DNA from: SW132 sp038150125
Lineage (GTDB): Bacteria > Bacteroidota > Rhodothermia > Balneolales > Balneolaceae
Reading direction: 5' to 3'
DNA length: 64,000 bases
NCBI RefSeq assembly: GCF_038150125.1
Contig: NZ_JBBVMF010000001.1
Coordinates: 310,001 to 374,000, forward strand
In this document: positions 1 to 9,066 of the stretch, piece after piece
Layout: each line of letters starts with the position of its first letter
Numbering within the stretch: the first letter of the stretch is position 1
The notes under the pieces: model-generated
What the model was told of the DNA's origin: nothing
Database searches by the model: none
The model's input: only the letters and a program-made list of their open reading frames with translations
Translations under genes and position numbers: made by a program

Positions 1-242
1 CAGGATTCATTCCAGTTTTGCTCGGCAACTTCCGAAAATTCTACAAACTTAGCTCCGGGCAGTCTTGCAATCATCTGTTCGATACTTTCCCGGTTGGAAT
101 CATTGAAACGCGGCTTTTCGACATATGCAATCAATTGGTTGCCAACCTGTTCAAACCCATAAAAATCCATATCCATCAGCTCTGCAATCACGTACTCCTG
201 CGTCTCCTCAGGAACAGTTACAACTAACTTTAAATAGTTCAT
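1..242 (-). CDS. prmA: Ribosomal protein L11 methyltransferase, N-terminal part (partial)
   Basis: PrmA trimethylates ribosomal protein L11 using SAM. Only the first 80 codons are here; the rest lies beyond the left edge. My minus-strand translation starts MNYLKLVVTVPEE and reaches VAEQNWNES just before the window ends. That tail matches the conserved E-x-W/NW segment closing the PrmA N-terminal substrate-recognition domain. The catalytic SAM domain is not visible. The start codon overlaps the stop of the upstream M28 peptidase gene as ATGA, so the two are probably translationally coupled. The call rests on the N-terminal domain alone, so it is likely but not certain. Confidence 0.72.
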   Translation of the reverse strand, partial: MNYLKLVVTVPEETQEYVIAELMDMDFYGFEQVGNQLIAYVEKPRFNDSNRESIEQMIARLPGAKFVEFSEVAEQNWNES

Positions 243-1207
243 CGGGGAATCCGGTTATATATCAATTCAAGGAGAACATCACCCACGGCCTGGAGAGTGG
301 TTCGATCTATAATTTCCATTGTATCGTTTTGGGTGTGCCAGTACGGGGGAAATTGGACAGAACCATTTTCATTTACTGAGTGATGGATGATATTAATCAT
401 ATTTATTCCCGCCTGCTGCTGTACAATAATATGATCATCTGCCACCGCCCCACCTCTTTTATTTATAAACAAATCACTGTAACCCTTTATTTCAGCAATC
501 TGCCAGATCTCATTAACCAGGTTGGGAGCGGATCTCATAGAATAACTCTCTTTGTAAAACACGGCATCCTCGCCACCTACCATATCAAGCAGAATACCGA
601 ATCTCGGATTATAACCGGGAACAGGCGGGTTATTACTCCAGTGGCGGGCACCCAAAAAATAGTTATCGAGATCGGAGACTTCGCCGTAATCTTCTCCGTC
701 AAAAAGGATGATGTCGACGCCAATTGGTACGTCATTCTCTTTAAAAATCTGTGCCAATTCAAGTAAAACGCCAACGCCGCTGCCGCCGTCATCTGCCCCC
801 AGGATCGGGCTTCCGGAGTCTAGTGAGTCATTTTCAGCCCGTGGCCGGGAATCCCAATGTGCCGCCAGCAGAATTCGATCCTGGTGCTGCAGTCCGAATC
901 CGGCTAAAATATTAAACATCGTTAGTGTATCGCCATAAACAACCTGTTGAAACTCCTGGACAAACACACTGTTTTCTCCGGCAGACGCCTCAAGTTCAGA
1001 TCTCAGATAATCTTTTGCCTGAACATGTGCCTCAGAGTTTGGAACTCTCGGCCCGAGCGATACCTGCTCATCAATAAAATTGTAGGCGTTATCAGAATCA
1101 AACGAAGGTACGTTTCTGCCCTGTCGTTCAAACTCAAGATTGGCTTCCTGATCTCCGCAAGAGATCAATAAAACTGTTGCTAATAGCAGTAATAGTATGG
1201 ATTTCAT
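239..1207 (-). CDS. M28-family zinc peptidase / glutaminyl-cyclase-like lipoprotein
   Basis: 322 aa, predicted envelope lipoprotein. The N-terminus is a short hydrophobic signal ending in a lipobox (LLISC, Cys at about residue 17). The zinc-site motifs of the M28 / glutaminyl-peptide cyclotransferase fold appear in order: AAHWDSRP, GADDGGSG, FDGEDYGE, LDMVGG and a C-terminal YWHTQND. HWDSRP and FDGEDYGE resemble the bacterial glutaminyl cyclase-like branch more than classical aminopeptidases. It could therefore cyclise N-terminal Gln or cleave peptides; sequence alone does not decide. It overlaps the SDR gene upstream (4 bp) and prmA downstream (ATGA) in a compact minus-strand operon. Confidence 0.85.
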   Translation of the reverse strand: MKSILLLLLATVLLISCGDQEANLEFERQGRNVPSFDSDNAYNFIDEQVSLGPRVPNSEAHVQAKDYLRSELEASAGENSVFVQEFQQVVYGDTLTMFNILAGFGLQHQDRILLAAHWDSRPRAENDSLDSGSPILGADDGGSGVGVLLELAQIFKENDVPIGVDIILFDGEDYGEVSDLDNYFLGARHWSNNPPVPGYNPRFGILLDMVGGEDAVFYKESYSMRSAPNLVNEIWQIAEIKGYSDLFINKRGGAVADDHIIVQQQAGINMINIIHHSVNENGSVQFPPYWHTQNDTMEIIDRTTLQAVGDVLLELIYNRIPR

Positions 1208-1977
1208 GAGCCGCGGTCCACCATCGTTGCGGCCGACTGCTGTACGGGGTAAACGATTGAATCCATAATATTGACGTGATCCGGCCTGCTTGCCATAAAC
1301 AAAACCATTTCTGCGATATCCTTTCCGGTAAGCGGCTTCATTCCTTCATACACCTGATCGGCGCTGGTGTCATCTCCCTTGAAACGAACATTGCTAAATT
1401 CTGTTTCCACCAGGCCCGGTGATACAGAACCCACCCGAATGGCGGTGCCGTGCAGATCTTTTTTTGTTGATTTGGTGATGGCATCAACCGCATGTTTCGT
1501 GGCGCAGTAAACCACTCCGCCGGCATACGCTTCGTGCCCGGCAATCGATCCGATGTTGATAATATGACCGCTGTTCCTGTTTTTCATGCCGGGTGCGACC
1601 AACCGAGTCATGGTCAACAGACCTTTTAAATTTGTATCAATCATCCGGTCCCAGTCCTCAAATTTGGCCTGATCAACTGGATCTTTTCCGACAGCGAGCC
1701 CGGCATTGTTGATGAGAATATCTACCGGATGAGACAGGTTGTCTACAAAGTTGGAGCAAGCGTCGCGATCACGAACATCAAATGAACTGATCTCAACATT
1801 AATATAATGAGAGTTTTTTAGTTCATCTCTCAGCGATTCAAGCCTATCCTGACGCCGGCCGGTCAGAACTAAATGTGCGCCTGCTTCAGCGAATAGTTCC
1901 GCACAGGCCTTCCCGATACCCGACGTGGCGCCGGTTATTACTGCCCATTTGTCTTTTAACCGGTCTGTTGAGATCAT
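1204..1977 (-). CDS. SDR-family NAD(P)-dependent oxidoreductase (YdfG-like)
   Basis: 257 aa, typical classical short-chain dehydrogenase. It has the Rossmann motif TGATSGIG near the N-terminus, NNAG in the middle, a catalytic Ser in INIGSIAG and the YxxxK pair in YCATKHA, followed by SPGLVETEF. The closest family by pattern is the YdfG group of 3-hydroxy acid (serine/L-allo-threonine) dehydrogenases, but substrate cannot be assigned. It starts 6 bp after the gatA stop and its end overlaps the M28 gene, so it is an operon member. A cytoplasmic housekeeping or detoxifying reductase is likely. Confidence 0.88.
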   Translation of the reverse strand: MISTDRLKDKWAVITGATSGIGKACAELFAEAGAHLVLTGRRQDRLESLRDELKNSHYINVEISSFDVRDRDACSNFVDNLSHPVDILINNAGLAVGKDPVDQAKFEDWDRMIDTNLKGLLTMTRLVAPGMKNRNSGHIINIGSIAGHEAYAGGVVYCATKHAVDAITKSTKKDLHGTAIRVGSVSPGLVETEFSNVRFKGDDTSADQVYEGMKPLTGKDIAEMVLFMASRPDHVNIMDSIVYPVQQSAATMVDRGS

Positions 1978-1983
1978 AATGAA

Positions 1984-3510
1984 TTAGCCCTGCAAATTTT
2001 CGATTGCCCGTCCGGCTCTCAGAATATTCTGTTCTTTAAATGAATCACCCATAAACTGGATACCGAATGGAAGACCATTTGAATGAGTACCGGCTGGCAC
2101 ACTGATTCCGCAAATTCCGGATAGATTGGCCGAAATAGTGTAGATGTCATTCAAGTACATCTGCACGGGATCATCCTGGTTCTCACCAAGTTTAAAAGCA
2201 GTTGTGGGCGCAGTAGGCGATACAATTACATCAACATCAGAAAAAGCCTTGTTGAAGTCTTCTTTGATAAGGCGCCGAACTTTCTGTGCTTTCGCAAAAT
2301 AGGCGTCGTAATAGCCGGAGCTGAGAACATACGTACCCAACAAAATTCTGCGCTTCACCTCTTTCCCGAATCCTTCCGTCCTGGAATTTTTGTAGAGCCT
2401 GGTTAAGGGGGAATCTGCTTTTGAAATCTCTTCAATCAGACGCTCATGCTCTTTCCCGGTGGCAACTTCGAGTCGCTTTTCCCGGGCAATCTGTTCTTTC
2501 TTCAGCTCTTCTTCTACTTCTTCAAAATCTGCGCGATGGCCGTATCGAATACCATCGTAACGGGCAAGATTGCTCGATGCTTCAGCCGTAGCCAGGATAT
2601 AGTATGTAGCAATAGCATAATCCGTATGAGGCAGGTTAATCGCTTTTAAAGTGTGGCCATCAGATTCAAGCTGTTTAAGCTGCTCTTCAATTTTCGATCT
2701 GATCTCATCGTCAAGACCTTCTCCAAAATACTCGTTGGGAACGCCAATCGTCAGTTTTTCATCATTCTCTACTGCGTCCCTGTATGTGTCAACCGGTCGG
2801 TCTGATGAGGATTGATCCATCGGATCTTTGCCTGACAAAAACTCCAGCATAATAGCCGCGTCTTCCACACTGTTTGCAAATGGCCCTATGCAGTCGAATG
2901 ATGAAGCAAACGCAACCAGTCCGTGACGAGAGACCCTGCCGTATGTAGGCTTCAAACCCACAACGCCGCAATACGACGCCGGCTGACGGATAGATCCGCC
3001 GGTATCCGACCCAAGTGAAAAGTTACACATACCAGCTGCCACTGATGCTGCGCTGCCCCCGCTTGATCCTCCCGTTACAAACTCAGAATTATGAGGGTTA
3101 GTGGCGGGGCCAAAAATCGTATTTTCATTAGATGAGCCCATAGCAAACTCATCCATGTTCGCCCGCCCGATAAAAAGTGCATCTTCCGCCGCCAGTTTCT
3201 CGATGACGGTGGCGTCGTACACGCTTTCAAAATTTCTAAGAATATTGCTTGAACAGGTGGTTTTCTTTCCTTTTTCGCAGATAAGATCTTTAACAGCTAC
3301 AACCGATCCTGCAAGCCGGCCGGCTGTTCCGGCATCAATTTTTTTTTGGATGTCGGCAGCCTGTTTCTTTGCATCGTCAGCACTGAATGATACCAGCGCA
3401 TTTACGGTGCCGTTTTTCTCTTCAATAGTGTTAATATACTGTTCGACAAGATCCGGTAGTTTGAGTGAACCGGAGTTTAGCTCGTCCTGGATAGAGAGCA
3501 AATTTTTCAT
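1984..3510 (-). CDS. gatA: Asp-tRNA(Asn)/Glu-tRNA(Gln) amidotransferase subunit A
   Basis: 508 aa, usual GatA length. It is the glutaminase subunit of GatCAB, which releases ammonia from Gln to amidate mischarged Glu-tRNA(Gln) and/or Asp-tRNA(Asn). The amidase signature is complete: the Ser-cisSer-Lys triad is at about K74 (AVKD), S149 (GGSSGGS) and S173 (SDTGGSIRQPA). The C-terminal GICGISVPAG/GLPFGIQFMG segment is also typical. gatB and gatC are not in the window, so the complex is encoded at several loci. The gene follows tatA by 18 bp and precedes the SDR gene by 6 bp. Confidence 0.96.
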   Translation of the reverse strand: MKNLLSIQDELNSGSLKLPDLVEQYINTIEEKNGTVNALVSFSADDAKKQAADIQKKIDAGTAGRLAGSVVAVKDLICEKGKKTTCSSNILRNFESVYDATVIEKLAAEDALFIGRANMDEFAMGSSNENTIFGPATNPHNSEFVTGGSSGGSAASVAAGMCNFSLGSDTGGSIRQPASYCGVVGLKPTYGRVSRHGLVAFASSFDCIGPFANSVEDAAIMLEFLSGKDPMDQSSSDRPVDTYRDAVENDEKLTIGVPNEYFGEGLDDEIRSKIEEQLKQLESDGHTLKAINLPHTDYAIATYYILATAEASSNLARYDGIRYGHRADFEEVEEELKKEQIAREKRLEVATGKEHERLIEEISKADSPLTRLYKNSRTEGFGKEVKRRILLGTYVLSSGYYDAYFAKAQKVRRLIKEDFNKAFSDVDVIVSPTAPTTAFKLGENQDDPVQMYLNDIYTISANLSGICGISVPAGTHSNGLPFGIQFMGDSFKEQNILRAGRAIENLQG

Positions 3511-3528
3511 GTAATAACCGCTTTGTAA

Positions 3529-3762
3529 TTATTTATCAGATTTTGTTTCTGTTTCTGCTTCTTCATTTCTTTTGCTTGAAGCAGCATTTTTTACGTCATC
3601 AGCTCCTTTGTCGATCTCTTTTTTAATATCGTCTGAAGCTTTGCGGAATTCCTGGATTCCCTGCCCGATTCCCCTGGCAAGTTCAGGAATACGTTTGGCT
3701 CCGAAAAGGAGGAGAATAATTAATACTACAATAAAAATTTCGATACCGCCTGGCATTCCCAT
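3529..3762 (-). CDS. tatA: Sec-independent protein translocase TatA/TatE family
   Basis: 77 aa. One N-terminal transmembrane helix (IFIVVLIILLLFGAKRIPEL) with the conserved FGAKRIPEL hinge is followed by an amphipathic helix (GIGQGIQEFRKASDDIKKEI) and a charged, polar tail. This is the TatA architecture: a pore or membrane-weakening component for folded-protein export. tatC lies about 32 kb away at 35557-36429, so the Tat genes are split. It heads the minus-strand run tatA-gatA-SDR-M28-prmA. Confidence 0.93.
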   Translation of the reverse strand: MGMPGGIEIFIVVLIILLLFGAKRIPELARGIGQGIQEFRKASDDIKKEIDKGADDVKNAASSKRNEEAETETKSDK

Positions 3763-3929
3763 AAGAAAATAATATTTAGGTTACTATATGTTTACTGAAG
3801 CGTTTAAATGAAAAACATGAAATTCGATCAGCCTGAGATTAGTTCTTTTTTTAAAAAAGGAACATATGGGCTAAAAGAGCTGTAAATCAAGATCGCATTT
3901 AAATAAGATAAAAAAAATTTCACTGACCT

Positions 3930-3962
3930 TTTGAAGTGCAGGTAAAAAAAAGTGTACCTTTG
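3930..3962 (+). promoter_or_regulatory. Candidate Bacteroidota-type promoter for the DUF2795 gene
   Basis: The sequence TACCTTTG at 3955-3962 fits the TAnnTTTG -7 element known from Bacteroidota. TTTG at 3930-3933 lies 21 nt upstream, fitting the -33 element. It sits in the 288-bp divergent gap between tatA (minus) and the DUF2795 gene (plus), about 90 bp ahead of that start. It is a motif match only, with no transcription evidence. Confidence 0.5.
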
Positions 3963-4050
3963 GGCCTCAATTTATTTGCATTTGTCATCTACAAACAGTT
4001 TATAACAGTCAATAAGTTTTATCATTAATCGTTAAAGAGAACATAATATT

Positions 4051-4305
4051 ATGATTTGGACAGTAGAATTAGCAGCCGTATTGGACGAAGCCCCGTTTCC
4101 CGCTACCAGGGAAGAGCTTATAGAGTGGGCAGAACGAACAGGCCTGCCTCAGCAAGCCATCGACAATCTTTACGAGCTCGGTGAAATTGCGGAAGGTGAA
4201 GACACCGTATATGAAGGTATTGAAGATATTTGGCCCGACTATATTAGAAAAGAAGATTTTTTCCATGGCGAAGAAGACGAAGGGTTTGATTACGACGACG
4301 TATAA
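4051..4305 (+). CDS. DUF2795 domain-containing small acidic protein
   Basis: 84 aa, strongly acidic. The pattern MIWTVELAAVLDEAPFPATREEL, GLPQQAIDNL and the IEDIWPDYIRKEDFF ending match the DUF2795 family as I know it from Bacteroidota and other bacteria. The molecular function of this family is unknown. It has a convincing promoter motif upstream and stands alone before the BamA-like gene, 62 bp away. No signal peptide or membrane helix, so probably cytoplasmic. Confidence 0.85.
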   Translation: MIWTVELAAVLDEAPFPATREELIEWAERTGLPQQAIDNLYELGEIAEGEDTVYEGIEDIWPDYIRKEDFFHGEEDEGFDYDDV

Positions 4306-4367
4306 GCGATCCGTAAACTAACATATATGATAATTCCTAAGCACCGTTCTTTGCCGGGAAACCTACT

Positions 4368-6770
4368 ATGAGAGATATTTTTCTTTGCTTGGGTTTTATC
4401 ATTTTCATCATACTCACACAGCCCTTCTTTTCTCAAGCTGTAAGTGCACAAAACAACGTGTCAGGTGATGATGAAGACACTGAAAGCGATCTTGTTGTCA
4501 GGATCGTACGGTTTTCAGGAAATCAAAATATATCAGACGGCACACTCAGGACCCTGGTCAGAACCGATAATAACAGGGAATTTCTCGGCATACCACGCTT
4601 TACCCCCTGGTATTATTTTTGGCAGCTATTTGGAGTTGGAGAATCGCCGGCCTATCTCGATCGGGATATGGTAGCTAACGATATTGAGCGAATTCAAATC
4701 TACTACGAAAATCTTGGCTATTTTGAGACCGAAGTGGACACCTCAATCATCGAATACCGGGAAGACAGAGTAGAGGTCTCCTTTATCATTAATGAAGGTC
4801 CCCGGTCGAGACTCAGGTCGGTATCTTACACAGGGCTGCCGGAGTTTGATAGTTCCGAGTTGACGAATCGATTCTATCTCAACAGTGAATTTTACAGCTC
4901 ATTCCTGAATGATTCCACATTTGAAGTTGACGAACCTTACCTGCTTCAAAAGCTGCGCAGCGAACAGACGCGCATCATTACATTTTTGAAAAATCACGGA
5001 TACGCCTCGGTACAGCGGGATTCCGTACAGGCACTGGCAAAGCAGGTTGACAGTACTTCAAATCTGTACGACATCCTTTTTACCATTCGATCCGGCCGTA
5101 AGTACATATTTGGTGACGTGCATATTGAACTCACCGGCCCGTCTGAGCAGGATACTACGATTTTTGATGAGAACCGCACGTTCAGTGGCGAACCGTATAC
5201 CGAGCCCGGGTTTACTATCTACACAAAAAAACAGACCGAAGCTCAAACACGATTTAGCTTGTTAACCGAACAAATTCGCTATATGCCGGGCGAGACATTT
5301 GATCAGTCCGCATACCTGAGAAGTGTCAATTCGTTCCAGAATCTCGGAATGATGATCACCAACAGATTTTCACTTCATGAGAGCAATAGCGTCCCCGATT
5401 TTTCACGATCACAAATCCCCTCATACTTCGAACTTGAAACCATCCCTAAACACTCCATTCGCACCGAATTTTTCGGGATGAGGCGATATGGATTTGGTAC
5501 AGGATTTGGCATTAACTATAACAACAATAATCTTAGCGGCCGGGCCGACAATTTATCGCTCGGAATAAATACCAGCCTCGAATACGTAACGTCGGGGACG
5601 CTCCGGGAGATAGCTCCCCGTGATGAAGATACCGGCAATCGCACAAGTACTGGTTCTGCCATCTTTCAAAGCTACGAGCTACGGGCTGAGTATACGGTTC
5701 CGAGGCTTAATTTCCCGTTTGATGCGCTCAGAAACCGCTCCTGGATTCAGACAGCTAGAACCAGGTATGGTCTTACATACAGCCAAAGTGATCAGCTCTT
5801 TTTTGATATCAATTCAGATATACGTTTTAACGTGCGGTACGAGGTAACGCACAACGACCGATTCACGAGCTTTTTCGACCTGATTGAGATGGACATCATT
5901 GATACAGATCCATCGTCTCAGTTCGAACTGAATTTGATCAACGAATATGGCGAAGGCTCGATTGAGATCCTGAGGATCAGGGAGGATTTCAGGCCGCAAT
6001 TTTCTTCCATCATCCGATACGCGCTCCGGAACCGCGATACCAATATTATCAAACGCAATTATGGGTACTCCCGAGAATTTTCAGCAGCCGTTGGAGGAAA
6101 TACTCCGTACTTGATCGACCGGTTTTTAGTCAGTCCCGGTGAGATTCAGGAAACATTACCATCACCCTTTGGAATCTCAACAAATGCATTGGCATATAGC
6201 CGGTTCATTAAATTTTCTGCAGATTACAGGCGCTATTTCAGTCTGTCTAAAAACACCGTTTTTGCAATTCGCGGGTACGCTGGTATTGCACACCCGATTT
6301 TCCAGAGTAACAGCATTCCGCTCAGCCGGCGGTTTTTTGCCGGGGGCAGTAACGATATCAGAGGCTGGAATCCATTCCGGCTCGGTCCTGGCGATCTGAA
6401 ACCGGAAGAGGTACCGGTTCCGGGCGGGGAAATTAAACTTTCAGCCTACAAAGAACTCCGGCAGATCTTCCTTCGTAACGTGTTCAGCGCAAACTGGCAT
6501 ATTGCATGGCATACAGATGCCGGAAACGTATGGTACGGACCAAAATCATCGCTGGTTGATGAAGAAGGAAATGAATTGTTAGATCCCGGCAGATTTTATA
6601 TTGACGAATTTTATAATCAAATTGCGGTGGGATCAGGTATTGGGCTTCGGTTAGACTGGGAGTTTCTTGTAGCCCGTATCGATTTCACCTTCCGCGTACA
6701 CGATCTTCAGCAGGGATGGTTCGAAAATAAAACGGCCTACTTTAGTTTTGGTATCGGCCACAGTTTTTAA
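4368..6770 (+). CDS. BamA/TamA-family outer-membrane protein (POTRA + Omp85 barrel)
   Basis: 800 aa. N-terminal signal peptide, cleavage likely after AVSAQ near residue 27. POTRA-like repeats follow: VRIVRFSGNQNISDGTLRTL at about 43-62, then RLRSVSYTGLPEFDSSEL and KYIFGDVHIEL. The C-terminal half is an Omp85 barrel with the lid-loop motif FFAGGSNDIRGWNPF and a terminal aromatic residue (FGIGHSF). Such proteins insert or assemble outer-membrane proteins. With few POTRA domains and a TamA-like barrel it may be a TamA-type paralogue rather than the essential BamA; a ~800-aa length fits either. The CNB-fold gene follows immediately. Confidence 0.87.
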   Translation: MRDIFLCLGFIIFIILTQPFFSQAVSAQNNVSGDDEDTESDLVVRIVRFSGNQNISDGTLRTLVRTDNNREFLGIPRFTPWYYFWQLFGVGESPAYLDRDMVANDIERIQIYYENLGYFETEVDTSIIEYREDRVEVSFIINEGPRSRLRSVSYTGLPEFDSSELTNRFYLNSEFYSSFLNDSTFEVDEPYLLQKLRSEQTRIITFLKNHGYASVQRDSVQALAKQVDSTSNLYDILFTIRSGRKYIFGDVHIELTGPSEQDTTIFDENRTFSGEPYTEPGFTIYTKKQTEAQTRFSLLTEQIRYMPGETFDQSAYLRSVNSFQNLGMMITNRFSLHESNSVPDFSRSQIPSYFELETIPKHSIRTEFFGMRRYGFGTGFGINYNNNNLSGRADNLSLGINTSLEYVTSGTLREIAPRDEDTGNRTSTGSAIFQSYELRAEYTVPRLNFPFDALRNRSWIQTARTRYGLTYSQSDQLFFDINSDIRFNVRYEVTHNDRFTSFFDLIEMDIIDTDPSSQFELNLINEYGEGSIEILRIREDFRPQFSSIIRYALRNRDTNIIKRNYGYSREFSAAVGGNTPYLIDRFLVSPGEIQETLPSPFGISTNALAYSRFIKFSADYRRYFSLSKNTVFAIRGYAGIAHPIFQSNSIPLSRRFFAGGSNDIRGWNPFRLGPGDLKPEEVPVPGGEIKLSAYKELRQIFLRNVFSANWHIAWHTDAGNVWYGPKSSLVDEEGNELLDPGRFYIDEFYNQIAVGSGIGLRLDWEFLVARIDFTFRVHDLQQGWFENKTAYFSFGIGHSF

Positions 6771-6780
6771 TGCACAGGAC

Positions 6781-7350
6781 ATGTTTAATAAGCGTCAGTT
6801 TTCAAAATTGAAAAATCAGACAAGCATGATCTTCAGTTCAAAATTTCTGAAAGATCTCTCCACAACGGAACGGTACGAGTTTTTGCAGCTTTGCCACCGC
6901 AGAAAGTACAACAATGGCGAATATATTTTTTATCAGAATGATCCCGGTACAGGCATGTATTTTATTGAGGAAGGATCCGTGGAACTTATTGTAACAGGTG
7001 ATACAAGTAATGAAGACGTTGGCGATGTTTCTTTTAAACTGGAACCTCCGGAAAGCTTTGGTGCCCTCACCATCGGCTATGATTTAAGACGGCTCTCCTC
7101 TGCGAGATGTATTACAGATTGCACCCTGCTTGGTTTTTACAATCCCGATTTTGAAACCCTCAAGAAAAGAAATCCTAAGATAGCCGTTAAGTTCCTTGAA
7201 TCCGTATCCACACTTGCGATGCGGCAGCTTGAGCGTACCGTACGCGAGCTGGAAGCTGTGACAAGTACGCAAAACGCATTTTCTATCCACTTTCAAACCT
7301 ACTACGACCGGTTTGATGAATCCAAAGATAATACCCACGAAACCGAGTAA
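6781..7350 (+). CDS. Cyclic-nucleotide-binding (CNB) fold protein
   Basis: 189 aa from the ATG at 6781. A TTG at 6748 is an upstream alternative that would overlap the BamA-like gene; I prefer the ATG because residues before it look like read-through of the other frame. The CNB beta-roll is visible: FLQLCHRRKYNNGEYIFYQNDPGTGMYFIEEGSVELIV, then GDVSFKLEPPESFGALTIG. The canonical phosphate-binding cassette (GE-L....R-A) is only partly kept, so ligand binding is uncertain. There is no DNA-binding HTH, so it is not a CRP-type regulator. It lies 12 bp before rlmD. Confidence 0.75.
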   Translation: MFNKRQFSKLKNQTSMIFSSKFLKDLSTTERYEFLQLCHRRKYNNGEYIFYQNDPGTGMYFIEEGSVELIVTGDTSNEDVGDVSFKLEPPESFGALTIGYDLRRLSSARCITDCTLLGFYNPDFETLKKRNPKIAVKFLESVSTLAMRQLERTVRELEAVTSTQNAFSIHFQTYYDRFDESKDNTHETE

Positions 7351-7362
7351 AAGCATATTTTT

Positions 7363-8772
7363 ATGGCGCTAAAAAAAGGAACTGTTTTAGAACTCGACAT
7401 CGAGTCTACCGCTTTCAAAGGTAAGGGAATCGCTAAGGTTGACGGCCTCGCTGTATTTGTACCCGGCACAGCCCCCGGCGACAAGATAAAAGCAATGATC
7501 ACTCGTAAAAAGAAATCATTCCGGGAAGCGAAAATGCTAGAACTCCTTGAGCCGTCTCCCGTTCGGGTGGAACCGGTGTGTAGGCACGCCAACACATGCG
7601 GCGGGTGTACCTGGCAGCATATTCCTTACGACAAGCAAGTGAAATATAAAGAGCAGCACGTCCGCGATCACATTGAACGAATTGCTCATCTATCCCCTGA
7701 TATAGTCCAGCCTATTATTCCCTGTGACGACTCACTCTACTACAGAAATAAAATGGAGTACAGCTTCGGTACCCGGCGGTGGCTCAGTGAAGAAGAGATT
7801 CAACAAGATGAGTTTGTCGACGACAGCGCTTTTGCTGCAGGACTCCATGCTCCGGGACGCTACGATAAAATTTTGAACCTGAAAGAGTGTCACCTCCAGG
7901 AAAAAATATCGTATCGGCTGCTGGATTTTGTTCGCAATCATTGTATTGAACATAACATCCCGGCGTTCGACACACATAAAAATGAAGGGTTCATGCGGCA
8001 CCTTGTTGTGCGCACATCAGACTATACGGACGACCTGATGGTGAATCTCGTGACCTATCGCGACGAATCTGAAACGGTTCAAAAACTGGCGGATGCGTTA
8101 CTCGACCAATTTCCGGGCATCACCACAATAGTGAACAATGTGAATGATCAGCCAAATCCTACTGCAATCGGCCGGTTTGAAAATGTTTTATATGGCCCTG
8201 GATATATTGTTGATAGAATTGGTAATCATTCGTTTAAAATCCATGCCAACGCGTTTTTTCAAACAAATACAAAACAGGCCGAAAAACTTTACGAAGTAGC
8301 TCGCCAATATGCAGAGCTTGATAATGGCGGTCACCTGTTCGACCTCTACTGTGGCGTGGGCACGCTTTCATTGTTCATGGCAGATAAAGCTGATAAAGTA
8401 ACCGGCATTGAGCTTGTTAATGTCGCCATCGAAAATGCGCGGTTCAACGCAAAAGAGAATAATGTAACGAACGCGGAGTTCGTCCTTGGCGACATGAAGG
8501 ACACATTCAATGAGCTTTTTCTTGAAAAACATGGCCATCCTGATTGTGTGATTACAGATCCACCACGCTCCGGAATGCACCCTGATGTTGTGAAACAACT
8601 ATCAAATCTAAAACTCGATCGACTCGTGTATGTCAGCTGCAATCCTTCAACAATGGCGAGAGATCTAAAACTACTAAAAGAGGTTTACGAGGTTGAGTCT
8701 GTACAGCCGGTAGATATGTTTCCGCAAACATATCATATCGAAGCGGTCGCGAAACTGACTAAGAAGGGTTAG
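7363..8772 (+). CDS. rlmD: 23S rRNA (uracil-5-)-methyltransferase, RlmD/TrmA family
   Basis: 469 aa. Methylates C5 of a uridine in 23S rRNA (or a related RNA) using SAM. Domain order: N-terminal TRAM (residues about 1-60, GKGIAKVDGLAVFVPG), a Cys cluster C73-x5-CGGC (C79, C82) with a fourth Cys in NLKECHLQ for a 4Fe-4S centre, then the Rossmann methyltransferase with FDLYCGVGTLSLF, TDPPRSGMHP and the catalytic VSCNPSTMARDL near residue 425. All key motifs are intact. The exact uridine (1939 versus 747) cannot be read from sequence. Confidence 0.92.
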   Translation: MALKKGTVLELDIESTAFKGKGIAKVDGLAVFVPGTAPGDKIKAMITRKKKSFREAKMLELLEPSPVRVEPVCRHANTCGGCTWQHIPYDKQVKYKEQHVRDHIERIAHLSPDIVQPIIPCDDSLYYRNKMEYSFGTRRWLSEEEIQQDEFVDDSAFAAGLHAPGRYDKILNLKECHLQEKISYRLLDFVRNHCIEHNIPAFDTHKNEGFMRHLVVRTSDYTDDLMVNLVTYRDESETVQKLADALLDQFPGITTIVNNVNDQPNPTAIGRFENVLYGPGYIVDRIGNHSFKIHANAFFQTNTKQAEKLYEVARQYAELDNGGHLFDLYCGVGTLSLFMADKADKVTGIELVNVAIENARFNAKENNVTNAEFVLGDMKDTFNELFLEKHGHPDCVITDPPRSGMHPDVVKQLSNLKLDRLVYVSCNPSTMARDLKLLKEVYEVESVQPVDMFPQTYHIEAVAKLTKKG

Positions 8773-8906
8773 ATCCCGAACGAAAGGATGTTTATCTGCA
8801 TTTATTCACTGCAGTCTCCAAACCTGTGTTCGATTCTTACATTTATTGAAAATCAACAAAAATAGTCCAAAATGGGCTTTAATTAAGTTAATTCGTCATT
8901 ACTTAT

Positions 8907-8936
8907 GTCATGCCACGCCTCGGCGTGGCATCTCCT
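8907..8936 (+). repeat. REP-like palindrome, GTCAT...ATCTCC family, copy 1
   Basis: GTCAT and ATCTCC flank a perfect 10+10-bp inverted repeat with a 2-nt loop (ATGCCACGCC / GGCGTGGCAT, 8910-8931). The same constant ends with different stem cores recur at 33479, 33563, 42087, 42606 and 51958. It sits in the 294-bp gap between rlmD and the desaturase gene; nothing else was recognised in that gap. It is not followed by a T-run, so it is not an obvious terminator. Confidence 0.65.
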
Positions 8937-9066
8937 GCCTTTATTAAGGACAGCAGATCATGCATCCCTGCTGGAAAGTGCTGGATAACGACCATTTTGG
9001 ACTGTTTTTGCCATTTTTTAAATCGAAACCAGGTTCTAACGATTTTATACCATCTTTTTCGTTTTT

